Below, in pieces: positions 44,023-53,254 of a DNA stretch of 64,000 nucleotides; the first letter of the stretch is position 1, and every line of letters begins with the position of its first letter. The translations under genes were made by a program, and so were the position numbers. The stretch lies in NCBI GenBank assembly GCA_905147135.1, contig LR990061.1:8098026-8162025 (forward strand). The letters are read 5' to 3'. The stretch is from Blastobasis lacticolella. Lineage: Eukaryota; Arthropoda; Insecta; Lepidoptera; Blastobasidae. The notes beneath the pieces were generated by a model. The model had not been told where the DNA came from, did not search any database, and saw only the letters and a list, made by a program, of their open reading frames with translations.

Positions 44023-44169
44023 ATTTAATCTATCTGAAGGAAAACGACGACTGGTAATGACATCCTGAATGACATTTGCAAAGATGGTAATTTTAGGCTG
44101 AGGAAGGGAATGACAATTCCCTTTTTTCCCAGAGCATTTTTTTGCCAAGTTTTTAGTTAGTCGTAGTGT

Positions 44170-45965
44170 GATTTCCATCCTCGTTTTCCCCAATTCCTGA
44201 ATTGTGCCGCTATCGTAATTTCCATTTGCATTTTTCTTAATTGAAGTATTTTTACTTCTCTATAAATTTTCGCAGATTACCCCAGTTGAAATTACCGGGA
44301 GGACTTAAACCTGTACATGGACCTCGAATTTATTTTGGTCCGTGCGCCGTGTTATTGAACTGTTCGAATTGAATTAGTATGCGATTTAGCTACCTGTTTC
44401 TTTCAACCTTGTTGTAAATTACAACGAGTGTGAAATAGATAAGTAGCTAATTCGCATACGAATCTAGTCCTAACGGTAAAAAATGCGGGTCTTGGTCCTT
44501 GTTTTGGTCCTGGTCCTTGTTCTGGACTTGGTCCTTGTTCAGGTCCTGTTCCTTGATCTTGTCCTTGCACCGTATATTTGAACCTTTCGAATTGAACTCG
44601 TGGACGAATTAGCTACCTGTCTCTTTCAAACTTGTAGTAAATTGCAACGAGTATGAAAGAGATAGGTAGCAAATTCGCATACGAATCTAGACAGTAAGGT
44701 TTAAAAATGCGGCTCCTGGATCTGCGCCTGGAGCTGGACCTGGACCTGGACTTTTTTCTGGTCCTGGTCCTTGATCTTGTCCTTGCGCCGCATATTTGAA
44801 CCGTTCGAATTGAATTTGTATGCAAATTAGCTACCTATATCTTTCACACTTATGACAAACTGCAACGAGTGTGAAAAACATAGGTAGCTACTGCGCATAC
44901 GACTGTAATCAGAACGGGTTAAAAATGCGGCTCCTGGATCTGCGCCTGGACCTGGACCTAGTCCTTGTTCTGGTCCTGGTCCTTGATTTTGTCCTTGCAC
45001 CGTATATTTGAACCTATCGAATTGAATTCGTATGCAAATTAGCTACCTGTCTCTTTCAAACTTGTGGAAAATTGCACTGAGTGTGAAAGAGATAGACAGC
45101 TAATTTGCATATGAATGTAATCAGAACGGTTCAAAAATGCGGCTCCTGGACCTGCGCCTGGACCTGGACCTAGTCCTTGTTCTGGTCCTGGTCCTTGATC
45201 TTTTCTTGCACCGTATATTTGAACCTTTCGAATTGAACTCGTGGACGAATTAGCTACCTGTCTCTTTCAAACTTGTAGTAAATTGCAACGAGTATGAAAG
45301 AGATAGGTAGCAAATTCGCATACGAATCTAGACAGTAAGGTTTAAAAATGCGGCTCCTGGATCTGCGCCTGGAGCTGGACCTGGACCTGGACTTTTTTCT
45401 GGTCCTGGTCCTTGATCTTGTCCTTGCGCCGCATATTTGAACCGTTCGAATTGAATTTGTATGCAAATTAGCTACCTATATCTTTCACACTTATGACAAA
45501 CTGCAACGAGTGTGAAAAACATAGGTAGCTACTTCGCATACGACTGTAATCAGAACGGGTTAAAAATGCGGCTCCTGGATCTGCGCCTGGACCTAAACCT
45601 GGACTTTGTTCTTTTCCTGTCGCCGTATTTTTGAACTGTTTGAATTAAATTCGGATGCGAATTAGCTACCTATCTCTTACACACTTGTGGCTCCAATTGC
45701 GACGAGTGTGAAAAATATAGGTAGCTAATTCACATACGAATGTAATAAAAACGGTTCAAAAATACGACCTAGACCAGCGTCCTTATTCTGGTCCACGTTT
45801 CTGGTAATTACAACTGGGGAAATCTGCTGAAGAAAAATTTGTAGAGAATAGAAATTCATTGTTGTAAAAGTCATGAACGGGGAAAAATGCGATTGGAAAT
45901 TATGCTACTGGCAAAATTAAGAAATGCGGAAAAACTGGAATAGAAATTACGCTACTGGTAAAGCA
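44170..45965. mobile_element. Foldback-type element carrying a hairpin-repeat array
   Basis: The left flank (44170-44303, ending CCCCAGTTGAAATTACCGG) and right flank (45801-45965, starting CTGGTAATTACAACTGGGGA) are imperfect inverted repeats of about 130-160 bp; strings such as GCAGATTACCCCAGTTG and TATCGTAATTTCCATTTGCA have counterparts in reverse. Between them lies a tandem array. The structure resembles foldback transposons, whose inverted arms hold internal repeats. There is no transposase. Confidence 0.65.
44340..45800. repeat. Tandem array of about seven 195-225-bp hairpin units
   Basis: Each unit has an inner palindrome (arms like AATTAGCTACCTATCTCTTT and its reverse around a CAACGAGTGTGAAA loop side), then AAAAATGCGGCTCCTGGA and a run of GGTCCT/CTGGAC hexamers. 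Unit marks lie at 44480, 44705, 44923, 45136, 45346, 45566 and 45760. The segments 44613-44825 and 45254-45466 translate identically, so three units (641 bp) form a higher-order repeat. Confidence 0.9.
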
Positions 45966-46224
45966 TTGAAAAAAGGGGTACTGGGAAAATAATAGGAATG
46001 GAACAAATGTCAATAAGATATCACACTCCCCCCGCTGGGCTAATCTGAATATTGCCTGGAGAACACCAAAAATATTCTGGGGTAATCTTGAAGATTTCAC
46101 AGAAAATTTCACTAACCGACTAGTCAATGGTTGCGGTTAGACAATGTTAAATACTAATGGTACGTGATTACCTTCCAAGTGTTTTAATGAACACCCAAAT
46201 AATTTTCATTACCTTTCACAACGC

Positions 46225-46560
46225 GGTGCATGTGCGGAGTTACGCGGCTCGATCGAGAACGTAATGAATACATCCGTGGCAGCCTTGGCGTGAGGGATAT
46301 CGCAGACAAGATCAAGGAGGCTCGTCTACGCTGGTTTGGTCATGTGTTGCGTAAGCCTTAGAGATACGTGGGAAATAGGTACCTGAACCTGCTGGTATCA
46401 GGAAAGTGGACCCGTGGGCGACCCAAGAAGCGATGAATTGATATCGCTGACTCGGATGCAAGAGTAGTCGACGCGAGTATGCCGAAGACTGGGCGAAGTG
46501 GAGAAGAATGGGTAGGAAAGCGGACCTTGGCAGAGGCCGGGATAAGCTCTAGAACGATGA
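46225..46560 (+). mobile_element. RTE-like LINE C-terminal fragment (second family)
   Basis: The + strand encodes RLDRERNEYIRGSLGVRDIA, KIKEARLRWFGHVLRKP, a stop, then SGKWTRGRPKKR, a stop, and IDIADSDAR. It matches the element at 19521-20458. Confidence 0.8.
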
Positions 46561-48786
46561 TGATGACCTGCCAAAACATGAATTACCAAATTTGAAAACA
46601 AATAAATATTATATAGCTATGAATCACATAATATAGGTTGTTCCTAGATAATTCTGAAAGTTATTAATCTCGAATTTAATAAGTTAGCTGACCGAAAGAC
46701 GATGATTACCGTAATGATTACAGTGAATCAGCTTAAAACCACTTTTATCACGCTAAAACACTACTCGAGAACGTATATTCTTTTTCTGCTTTCATCCCAT
46801 GTCTCGCCTTGAGACGTATAGCGGATGGGATGACTGACGGCGGCATGGCGGCAACCGACGCTCTGAGGCTATTCATAATTTAAATAATTACACTTTAATA
46901 AACATGTGTTGACTGTATCCTATTTATTGCAGTTTATTTACAAATTATGAAGAAAGCACGTCTTTTTTAACATCTACTACAATATAAAAAATAACTCTTT
47001 ATCGTAATGCAGCTCGAACTTCAGTACCTCGCCGTCCTATACGTCGTCGCCCACGGCAGCAAGCAACGAGTGTAACATGTAAGATTGCAAATAACTTTAT
47101 TATAATTTTTAATAAAATTATGTCTAAGACATACGGTAATCAGTATAGTATTATTAAAGTCCTGCATAGTAGGTACCATCTAGTTAAATAACATGCAAAT
47201 AAGCGTCGCAAAACTAGTACGGCGCGGGCGCACCGGTGAACAACACTAGCCGTTCTCCCTAATACTGGTGTGCAAGAGGTCATCTATCTATACATAGTAC
47301 TAGTGGGCCCGGCGCAACTCCATTCGCGTGGCATCCTATCAACCTTACTCTACACTTACCCTACCCTACACCTACCCTACGCCTACCGTACGCCTACCCT
47401 ACACCTATCTTACGTCTACCATACATCTGCACCTACCACATGCGCTTATTACATTTGACTAAATTGAGTAACTAAATTCAGAAGCATCACTTATATTATG
47501 TTACGTGTCGCTCCGCTTTTCACAAGCCGTGATATGAAAATTGACCTTATGTAATGAGCAATACATTTCACTTTGTATTGCTCTCACGCTTTTTGCTTCT
47601 GAATTTAGTCAAATATAATCAGCGCATAACACCTACCCTATACCTACCCTACACCTATCCCACACCTACCCTACCCTTTTTTGTGCGGACAATTAGAAAA
47701 CAAACAAAAACAAGAATAAATTTCTGTTGGTTTTTGATACGTTGGGATATATTATTGCAATTTTCCTATATAGGAATATCTATTTATTTTGAAGATATTC
47801 TTAGGAAATATAAAATAGACCTAATTTCATGGGAAAAAAATCCAGTTTAATTTGCTCTCACGCTTTTTGCTTTTGAACTTTGTATTGTATTTAGTCAAAT
47901 GTAGTAATTGCATTAGTCTTAATATTTTATATTATAGTCATATTATTATTATTACAGATACCACAAGAAACAAATGAAAGAAGCCCAATAAAATTTTTCA
48001 AGACACATTAAAGTTGATCATTACTGTTTATTCTTATAGGCTTTAAGAATTTGGTTAATAACACTACACTTTCATCACACATATTATCGGGTTTGTTACC
48101 ACGGTCAGTATTGTTTTACGTCGAAATTTCGGCGCAGTTACATGCGTCATGGTCACGCTTATGGTGCCGCCTTATGAAGTCGGTCATAATATCTGTCCGC
48201 CCTCTTTCGGATTCAAACAGGGATGATTTTGATGTCGAATTATAAATTCCAAACCAAAAAAAATTTGTAAATAAAAAAAAATGGTTTTTTTAACTGTAAA
48301 ATTTTGTGTTAATCAGCACGCTCAAAACACTTAAAATGTGATGTTTTTTATGTTCTCTTCTTCAAGATATTTGCCTCTTAGTAAAATTTTTATCTTCCCA
48401 TTATTTAACAATTGGGGTTTTCCCTCGCCAGGATCAGACTTAGGTCAAATCTTATCTCTTTTGTCTCCAGTCAGTAGCTCAAAAATGATCTTTTGAATCG
48501 AACTATTTATAAGTTTTTGAGTCGTTTTCCTGCTATAGTTTTCTAAAGTCGGTATTACATTGGAGCTTAGTGCTCACGGAAATTATGACTAATGACTGAT
48601 AGTCCTTACCTAGAGTATTTGAACTCAAAATTATAATTCTTTCAACAGTGATCTCTCGTATGTGTATTGAATAAATTTTTGATATTGAGTGATGAAATAA
48701 TGAGCGGATTTGTATTTTTTACGTACAAATTTTCAGGCTTATAAAAGTTTTCACAGGTCCCACTTATCGATGTTAACAAAAAAAAA
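46561..48786. other. Unassigned region with short repeats
   Basis: No supported gene. It contains CCTAC-rich minisatellites (47345-47450 and 47625-47675). Strings with ATTTGACTAAAT and ATTTAGTCAAAT lie in opposite senses at 47452-47485, 47600-47620 and 47890-47905. A small ORF at 47554-47850 is AT-rich and unsupported. Confidence 0.4.
47340..47452. repeat. CCTAC-type minisatellite
   Basis: About nine units of 10-12 bp of the form CCTACACCTAC/CCTACGCCTAC. It is not the insect telomere repeat (TTAGG). A second short block of the same unit is at 47625-47675. Confidence 0.8.
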
Positions 48787-48855
48787 ATTATATTTAATTA
48801 TTTACGAAATTTAATTAATAGATTGAAGTTTGTAAGATCAAAGTCTATATACACT

Positions 48856-48892
48856 TTGATCTTAGCCATGAGGCCGAGAAGGCTTAATAAGT
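48856..48892 (-). pseudogene. U2 snRNA 5'-end-like fragment, copy 1
   Basis: The reverse complement reads GCCTTCTCGGCCTCATGGCT, then AAGATCAAAGTGTA, close to the 5' end of U2 snRNA (which has CGCUUCUCGGCCUUAUGGCU, then AAGAUCAAAGUGUA). Only the first 35 or so bases are present, followed by an inverted copy of GATCAAAGT. Confidence 0.65.
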
Positions 48893-49094
48893 CCTTCCCG
48901 CTTACTCCCGCAGTTGCCTAGGCTCCAAACCAAGTAATCAAAGATTGCAAGCATGAAAATCATTGAACTTGCAATCTTATTAGATGAACCTCATTCTCCG
49001 CCGTCCATCTTACGGCATTAAATAAATTATATTTAATTATTTACGAAATTTAATTAATAGATTGAAGTTTGTAAGATCAAAGTCTATATACACT

Positions 49095-49131
49095 TTGATC
49101 TTAGCCATGAGGCCGAGAAGGCTTAATAAGT
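49095..49131 (-). pseudogene. U2 snRNA 5'-end-like fragment, copy 2
   Basis: The same U2-like string as copy 1. It is fused to the end of the truncated ankyrin ORF and supplies its last residues and stop codon. Confidence 0.65.
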
Positions 49132-49433
49132 CCTTCCCACTTAACAAGGTCGTAGTTTTTACTAACAACAGCCTGATGAAGAACCGAATTGCCAGTTCGA
49201 TTCTTGGCGTTGATATTAGCGCCCAAACTCAAAAGTTTTTCCATCAGATCTATTGCAAGTTGCCCTGTATGAAGGTAGGCAACGATATGGACACATTCCT
49301 GTCCACTGCAGTTTCGTTCTTGCAGGAGAAACCTGTTTGAGGGCATTATAAACCGACTGACTCGTTCCAAAAATACAAGAGAGCCTTCGGTAACAATCTC
49401 ATGGAATACATTAGTGCCAGCTGATAAGGGCAT
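49101..49433 (-). pseudogene. Truncated bracovirus-like ankyrin (IkB-like) gene
   Basis: The 110-codon frame begins MPLSAGTNVFHEIVTEGSLV. It contains an ankyrin repeat (LMEKLLSLGANINAKNRTG, then NSVLHQAVVSKNYDLVKW) and then leaves ankyrin sequence; the last 11 residues come from the U2-like segment. The FHEI---G-L start and IkB-like repeats resemble viral ankyrins of bracoviruses, which in parasitised caterpillars bind and block NF-kB factors. The complete relative at 51864-52337 has 157 residues, so at least one repeat is missing here. It has its own TATA/initiator pair upstream, so a short protein may be made. Confidence 0.7.
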
Positions 49434-49519
49434 TTTTTTTTAAATATTTAAAATAGTTGCAGAATCCATTTTTTTAAGAAACATTACAGGAGTTAAGTTG
49501 TGACAGACGAAAATGGAGT

Positions 49520-49551
49520 ACTGAAAACTGGCACACAATTTTCCTTTTATA
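49520..49551 (-). promoter_or_regulatory. TATA box and initiator of the truncated ankyrin gene
   Basis: On the - strand TATAAAAG (49544-49551) is followed by TCAGT (49520-49524), a spacing of about 29 bp from the first T of TATA to the initiator A. Confidence 0.6.
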
Positions 49552-49898
49552 TGACCCATATCTGGGACTTAGATCGGTTTAACAATGAAAAGATTATAAT
49601 GTAGGTCATCTTTGGTCTATTTTTGCTCTAGAATGACAATACCATATGAGTATTCTTTTCATTTGATTGCTAGGCTGATAATTAGAAGAAAAAAAAAACA
49701 AAACGAGGGGTATGCGCGTCGTTTTATTTCGCGAAAATCACAGTGACAATTCCTTCAAAAGTTTTAATCAATTACGACATACATTCTAATAACGATTATA
49801 TATTGTTTCTGTGTAGAATATTGGCTCATAATTAGTACAAATGTGCACAATACATCAGTCAAGGGTCACAAAAGAGTTGTCTCACTTCAGAATACATG

Positions 49899-50120
49899 TC
49901 AAAATAGCCGCAAAAACTCATGAAGCACAGTATAAATAAATACATATTGTTCTACAGCGAAAACACTTGAGCGTCTTTGTTCTCGTATTTGTATCACAGT
50001 TTCGGGCACTGAAAGTTTCTCGGTCCTTGCTAATTGAGTTACACATGAGTTTATAGCACAAAACGTCCTACTTCTTCCAATCCCAGCACTGCAGTGAACA
50101 ATAACAGGTCCAGTGGGTGC
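49899..50120 (-). pseudogene. PTP C-terminal fragment (duplicate)
   Basis: The frame holds about 74 codons homologous to the C-terminal third of the PTP at 50317-51330. It includes VIVHCSAGIGRSRTFCAINS, a damaged signature where G-R-T-G has become G-R-S-R, then REQRRSSVFAVEQYVFIYTV, and stops early. Homology goes on to about 49850 past the stop. The 5' two thirds are deleted. Confidence 0.85.
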
Positions 50121-50131
50121 ATTTCATGGAA

Positions 50132-50297
50132 TTAAGTGGAATTAAGTGATAACTCATTCTTTATATCTATTGTAAGCCCCAAGTCCACATTATCAATGAC
50201 ATAACCATAAAATTTGTTTGTTTATAAAGACACTTTTCGCAGTAGATACGAATTTCTGAGAAACAGACTTGAGTTAAGATCATGTAAACTTTAATCA
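50132..50297. repeat. Direct repeat A of the PTP duplication
   Basis: About 160 bp (AAGTGATAACTCATTCTTTA to TTAAGATCATGTAAACTTTA) recurs at 51417-51575 with few differences. It includes the 3' end of the upstream gene on the - strand (a poly-A signal ATTAAA in reverse). Confidence 0.9.
50290..50295 (-). promoter_or_regulatory. Poly-A signal of the intact PTP gene
   Basis: ATTAAA on the - strand, about 22 bp after the stop codon. Confidence 0.5.
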
Positions 50298-50316
50298 AAA
50301 CAAACGTGTACATCAG

Positions 50317-51330
50317 TCAAGGCTCACAAAAGAGTTCCCTTATCATAGGATAAATTTCAAATAACTGCAATAAGTCATGCAGAACAGTGTAAATATATTT
50401 ATATTGTTCTTCAGTTAAAACACTTAAATGCCGCTGTTCGCGTATCTGCATTACAATTTTGGGTACTGAGACTTTTTTGGTTCTTGCTAGTTGATAGATA
50501 CAAGAATCTATAGCGCAAAAAGTTCCTGTTCTTCCGACCCCAGCACTACAGTGAACAATAATAGGTCCAGGTGCTGGCCCACTCACTGCTTTGTTCAAAG
50601 CGTTTTGATATTGCGTATTTATATCTCTAATAAAGTTTAAAAATGATTTACTGTTGGGAGGTGTTCCATGCTCTGGCCAATCTACGTACCGATAATGTAG
50701 TGTCACTCTCGTTTCATCGGTGGTAGAATTATAAACTTCAAATAGTGACCTAATGTATCCTGAATTGTCCTTGATCTCTAATAATGTTCTGATTGAAAAA
50801 TCATTGGTTTTAAAAATATCTTGTTTGTCACGAGAAGTAGCCCAGTATTGCGCACATTTTTCATTCCCATTATCCTGGAATCCTGTTAGCATGACAATAA
50901 TTGGAGAATTCTGCTCCCAGACCATCTGCCAAAATTGATTAACTGTTTTTTTCAGAGGTCCCTGAGTCGCCACAAACTTCTTGGGTCTTCCATAGTGATC
51001 AACATAATTAGCATGGATGTAATCAGTATTACCTTCTTTAGGCGTAATTGTCACCCGAGATTCGTCCCAGCAGGCGACGTCGAAGTAACGATTTTTGTCT
51101 TGATTTTCTGGCTTTGAAAAGTGCTCAAACGATCCAATGAGCGGCTGTGACGTGATGTAATTATGCTCCGACCCGACAACTTCTAAATAATTGGGTTGAT
51201 TTCTTCTGCTTCTAAATTCGTCCTCACTCACTGCAGCTACTTTTTGGTCATTTACTTCGATATTTAAGTACATTTTTAATTTTTTGACAATGCGACTGTA
51301 CGTAATGAGGTCCCGAAGAAGACTATACAA
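50317..51330 (-). CDS. Bracovirus-like protein tyrosine phosphatase, intact
   Basis: A single-exon PTP of 337 codons, the usual size for bracovirus PTPs. The KNRY motif (DKNRYFDVACWDESRV), YIHANYVD and KKFVATQGPLKKTVNQFWQM are present. The substrate loop is followed by VDWPEHGTPP (Trp218-Pro-Glu220, so the general acid Asp of WPD is Glu). The signature HCSAGVGRTG has Cys261 and Arg267. REQRHLSVLTEEQYKYIYTV supplies the Q-loop region. It probably acts as a cytoplasmic PTP on phosphotyrosine proteins, perhaps with slow turnover because of the WPE loop. The start is uncertain: Met20 (51273) fits a TATA/initiator at 51295-51328 as well as Met1. Neighbours are ankyrin genes, as in bracovirus genomes. 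It has no introns, unlike most insect PTPs. Confidence 0.85.
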   Translation of the reverse strand: MYSLLRDLITYSRIVKKLKMYLNIEVNDQKVAAVSEDEFRSRRNQPNYLEVVGSEHNYITSQPLIGSFEHFSKPENQDKNRYFDVACWDESRVTITPKEGNTDYIHANYVDHYGRPKKFVATQGPLKKTVNQFWQMVWEQNSPIIVMLTGFQDNGNEKCAQYWATSRDKQDIFKTNDFSIRTLLEIKDNSGYIRSLFEVYNSTTDETRVTLHYRYVDWPEHGTPPNSKSFLNFIRDINTQYQNALNKAVSGPAPGPIIVHCSAGVGRTGTFCAIDSCIYQLARTKKVSVPKIVMQIREQRHLSVLTEEQYKYIYTVLHDLLQLFEIYPMIRELFCEP

Positions 51331-51416
51331 GTATCTATCAACTGGCGCTTATATTAAATGACGAGTCAATGGATGACACTCCCGGGTCACGAACGTCTGC
51401 TGATAAGTCTATTACA

Positions 51417-51575
51417 TGGAATTAAGTGATAACTCATTCTTTATATCTATTGTAAGCCCCAAGTCCACATTATCAATGACATAACCATAAAATTTGTTTG
51501 TTTATAAAGACACTTTTCGCAGTAGATACGAATTTCTAAGTAACAGACTTGAGTTAAGATAATGTAAACTTTAAT
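51417..51575. repeat. Direct repeat B of the PTP duplication
   Basis: The counterpart of 50132-50297, 1285 bp or so away. Together they show that a unit of repeat plus PTP was duplicated in tandem. Confidence 0.9.
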
Positions 51576-51863
51576 TAAATTATACCTACATTCTAATGGC
51601 AATGATAATATTACTCTTAACTACAATATTGTAATAGTATAGACCAAACTAGTCGTAAGGGAACCTGTTGCTAATTTGTAATAAAATTACCTTGACTTAA
51701 AATTCACCCATTTAATAAAACACTTCAAACCTGCGGCTCATAAAATCAAATTATCCATAAAACTTATTACCTAATACTAATCAATACGATATAATTAATA
51801 GCTTCAAAATTATGTTTAAACACCCTAAAAATTACAATAAGCTGATGGACCTAAGCTTGTTCA
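51576..51863. other. Spacer between ankyrin and PTP genes
   Basis: AT-rich, with no ORF on the - strand. It holds the 3' flank of the ankyrin gene. Confidence 0.5.
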
Positions 51864-52337
51864 CTAAACACTCGGATTTTGTTTTTCTTTTTCACTCGAA
51901 AACATTTTCATCATTTTGTAATTATTGTTTTGTTCTGCCACTTCATACGCCGTTAGTCCACTGTTGTTTTTTATATTCATATCAGCACGCATTAAAACCA
52001 GCCAGTCGATGAGCACGTAGTCCTCTCGTTTTACTGCTATGTGCAAAACAGTGTCTCCTGTGCCATCTTGCGCGTCCAAATCCGCTCCCATGTCGAGTAG
52101 TTGAGCAATTATTCTTTCTGCTCGAGATTCTCTTAGGATCTTAGCGGCACTATGTAGACACGTGTCCCCGTCGTCATTCTTTATTTTCAGTATTGGCTCC
52201 AGTTCGTTTCGACGGGTCGCGTTCCAAATGCGATCCAAAATATGATCAAGGTCTGCTTCAGCAATCAAATGGAACATAGTATTATTTCTTTCAGACTTTA
52301 CTTGGCCAAAAATGTTGTTAAGTTTGCGCGAAGACAT
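51864..52337 (-). CDS. Bracovirus-like ankyrin (IkB-like) protein, intact
   Basis: One exon of 157 codons. The N-terminus (MSSRKLNNIFGQVKSERNNT) leads into MFHLIAEADLDHILDRIW, then three ankyrin repeats: NDDGDTCLHSAAK with LLDMGADLDAQ (about residues 53-93), DGTGDTVLHIAVKREDYVLI to MRADMNIK (94-126), and NNSGLTAYEVAEQNNNYKMM (127-146). There are no IkB phosphorylation or PEST regions, only the repeat block. That is the pattern of viral ankyrins thought to hold NF-kB/Rel factors permanently in the cytosol. It has a good TATA/initiator upstream and lies head-to-head with the PTP at 53255. Bracovirus origin is inferred from size, lack of introns and PTP neighbours. Confidence 0.8.
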   Translation of the reverse strand: MSSRKLNNIFGQVKSERNNTMFHLIAEADLDHILDRIWNATRRNELEPILKIKNDDGDTCLHSAAKILRESRAERIIAQLLDMGADLDAQDGTGDTVLHIAVKREDYVLIDWLVLMRADMNIKNNSGLTAYEVAEQNNNYKMMKMFSSEKEKQNPSV

Positions 52338-52376
52338 TTTTTAGAGAGCTTGGTTACTTCTTGACGTCCCGAATTT

Positions 52377-52412
52377 CAATGATACTACATCCTACTGGAA
52401 GACTCTTATATA
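52377..52412 (-). promoter_or_regulatory. TATA box and initiator of the ankyrin gene
   Basis: On the - strand TATATAAG (52405-52412) precedes TCATTG (52377-52382) by about 30 bp. The start codon is about 40 bp further on. Confidence 0.65.
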
Positions 52413-53160
52413 GCCAGCTGATATAATCAAATCTATAAATAAAAATAACTTCCATCGCCGGTTTTCCCGTAGGTTCAATGTCGTCGCGCTCGGAATTCAC
52501 GTGTCCTCCATATAGTTCGTTGCTAATCTAATTACTTCATATTGTTTACAAATCATGTGTGTACTTGTGTAAGCAAGTAAAAAGTTATACTTTTTTGGTG
52601 TAACTTGAAAAAGAATTTTTCTATGCATTCAAATAAATTTTAATTGAGTCAAATTATCAATTAATAAAACTAATAGATAAATATTAATGTTGTTTGTACA
52701 GCCGGGAACAAAGTTATGGTATAATTCATGATGCAATTCTTATTATATTGATCTTTTGATTACTTAAAGTTTACTCCATTATGGCGATTCACTTACTGTA
52801 TAGGAAGTATTACTTGAAAATTAATAGGGTAAAATAACAAAAAAAATATTTAATTTCATGTACTGAAACGTGATGCGTCATATCGACGCTTTAGTTATTT
52901 AAAGTCCATATACAGGATTTTTAATTATACCTAAATTTAACAATACCATTGTTAGGAACATTCAAAGAAAAAAAGTTCATGATAACATTATACTCGCTGA
53001 TAGGCTTGTTAATTAACCACAGGGGAATTTCGATTGTTAAAATTAATTTTTAATGATGATGAAATAAGTATTAAATTCAAAAGACTGGAACATCGTGCGT
53101 CATATTGGTTAGATTATCGATACTGGGAGGAAAAAGTTAATATTAATGCTGAAACAGGAC
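52413..53160. other. Divergent intergenic region, ankyrin to PTP
   Basis: AT-rich with no ORF. Two related strings, ACGTGATGCGTCATATCGA (about 52868) and ACATCGTGCGTCATATTGG (about 53089), lie 220 bp apart and could be regulatory repeats. Confidence 0.45.
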
Positions 53161-53196
53161 TATAAATATGCCACTCTGAGTACAAAAATTTTCAGT
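53161..53196 (+). promoter_or_regulatory. TATA box and TCAGT initiator of the second PTP
   Basis: TATAAATA (53161-53168) is 33 bp before the A of TCAGT (53192-53196), a textbook arthropod core promoter. The leader to the ATG at 53255 is about 60 bp. Confidence 0.75.
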
Positions 53197-53254
53197 TGAC
53201 ACTGATCTCTGGTTAAAACAAGGACTTTTATCCTACGAAAGTGAATTCTCAAAA

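Larger units (their letters stand above)
48787..49138. repeat. 113-bp direct duplication carrying U2-like sequence
   Basis: The segment 48787-48899 recurs at 49026-49138 without a visible difference, 239 bp apart. Between them an 11-bp stem AAGATTGCAAG/CTTGCAATCTT is present. Confidence 0.85.

Noticed and set aside
44613..45466. Two identical 70-aa RS-rich frames on the - strand
   Set aside because: They are the translation of GGTCCT/CTGGAC-type repeats in the hairpin array; the apparent SR-like protein has no independent support.
44340..45800. Possible CRISPR-like regular repeats
   Set aside because: Units are long, self-palindromic and directly adjacent, without unique spacers, and the DNA is eukaryotic.
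47006..47071. Possible signal-peptide exon (MQLELQYLAVLYVVAHGSKQ)
   Set aside because: It is open for only 22 codons, the donor is weak and no following exon was found.
47340..47675. CCTAC-rich tract as an interstitial telomere
   Set aside because: The unit is not CCTAA/TTAGG and is 10-12 bp long, so it is a minisatellite.
48856..49131. A functional U2 snRNA gene
   Set aside because: Only about the first 35 bases are present, without the Sm site, the stem-loops or a PSE-like promoter.
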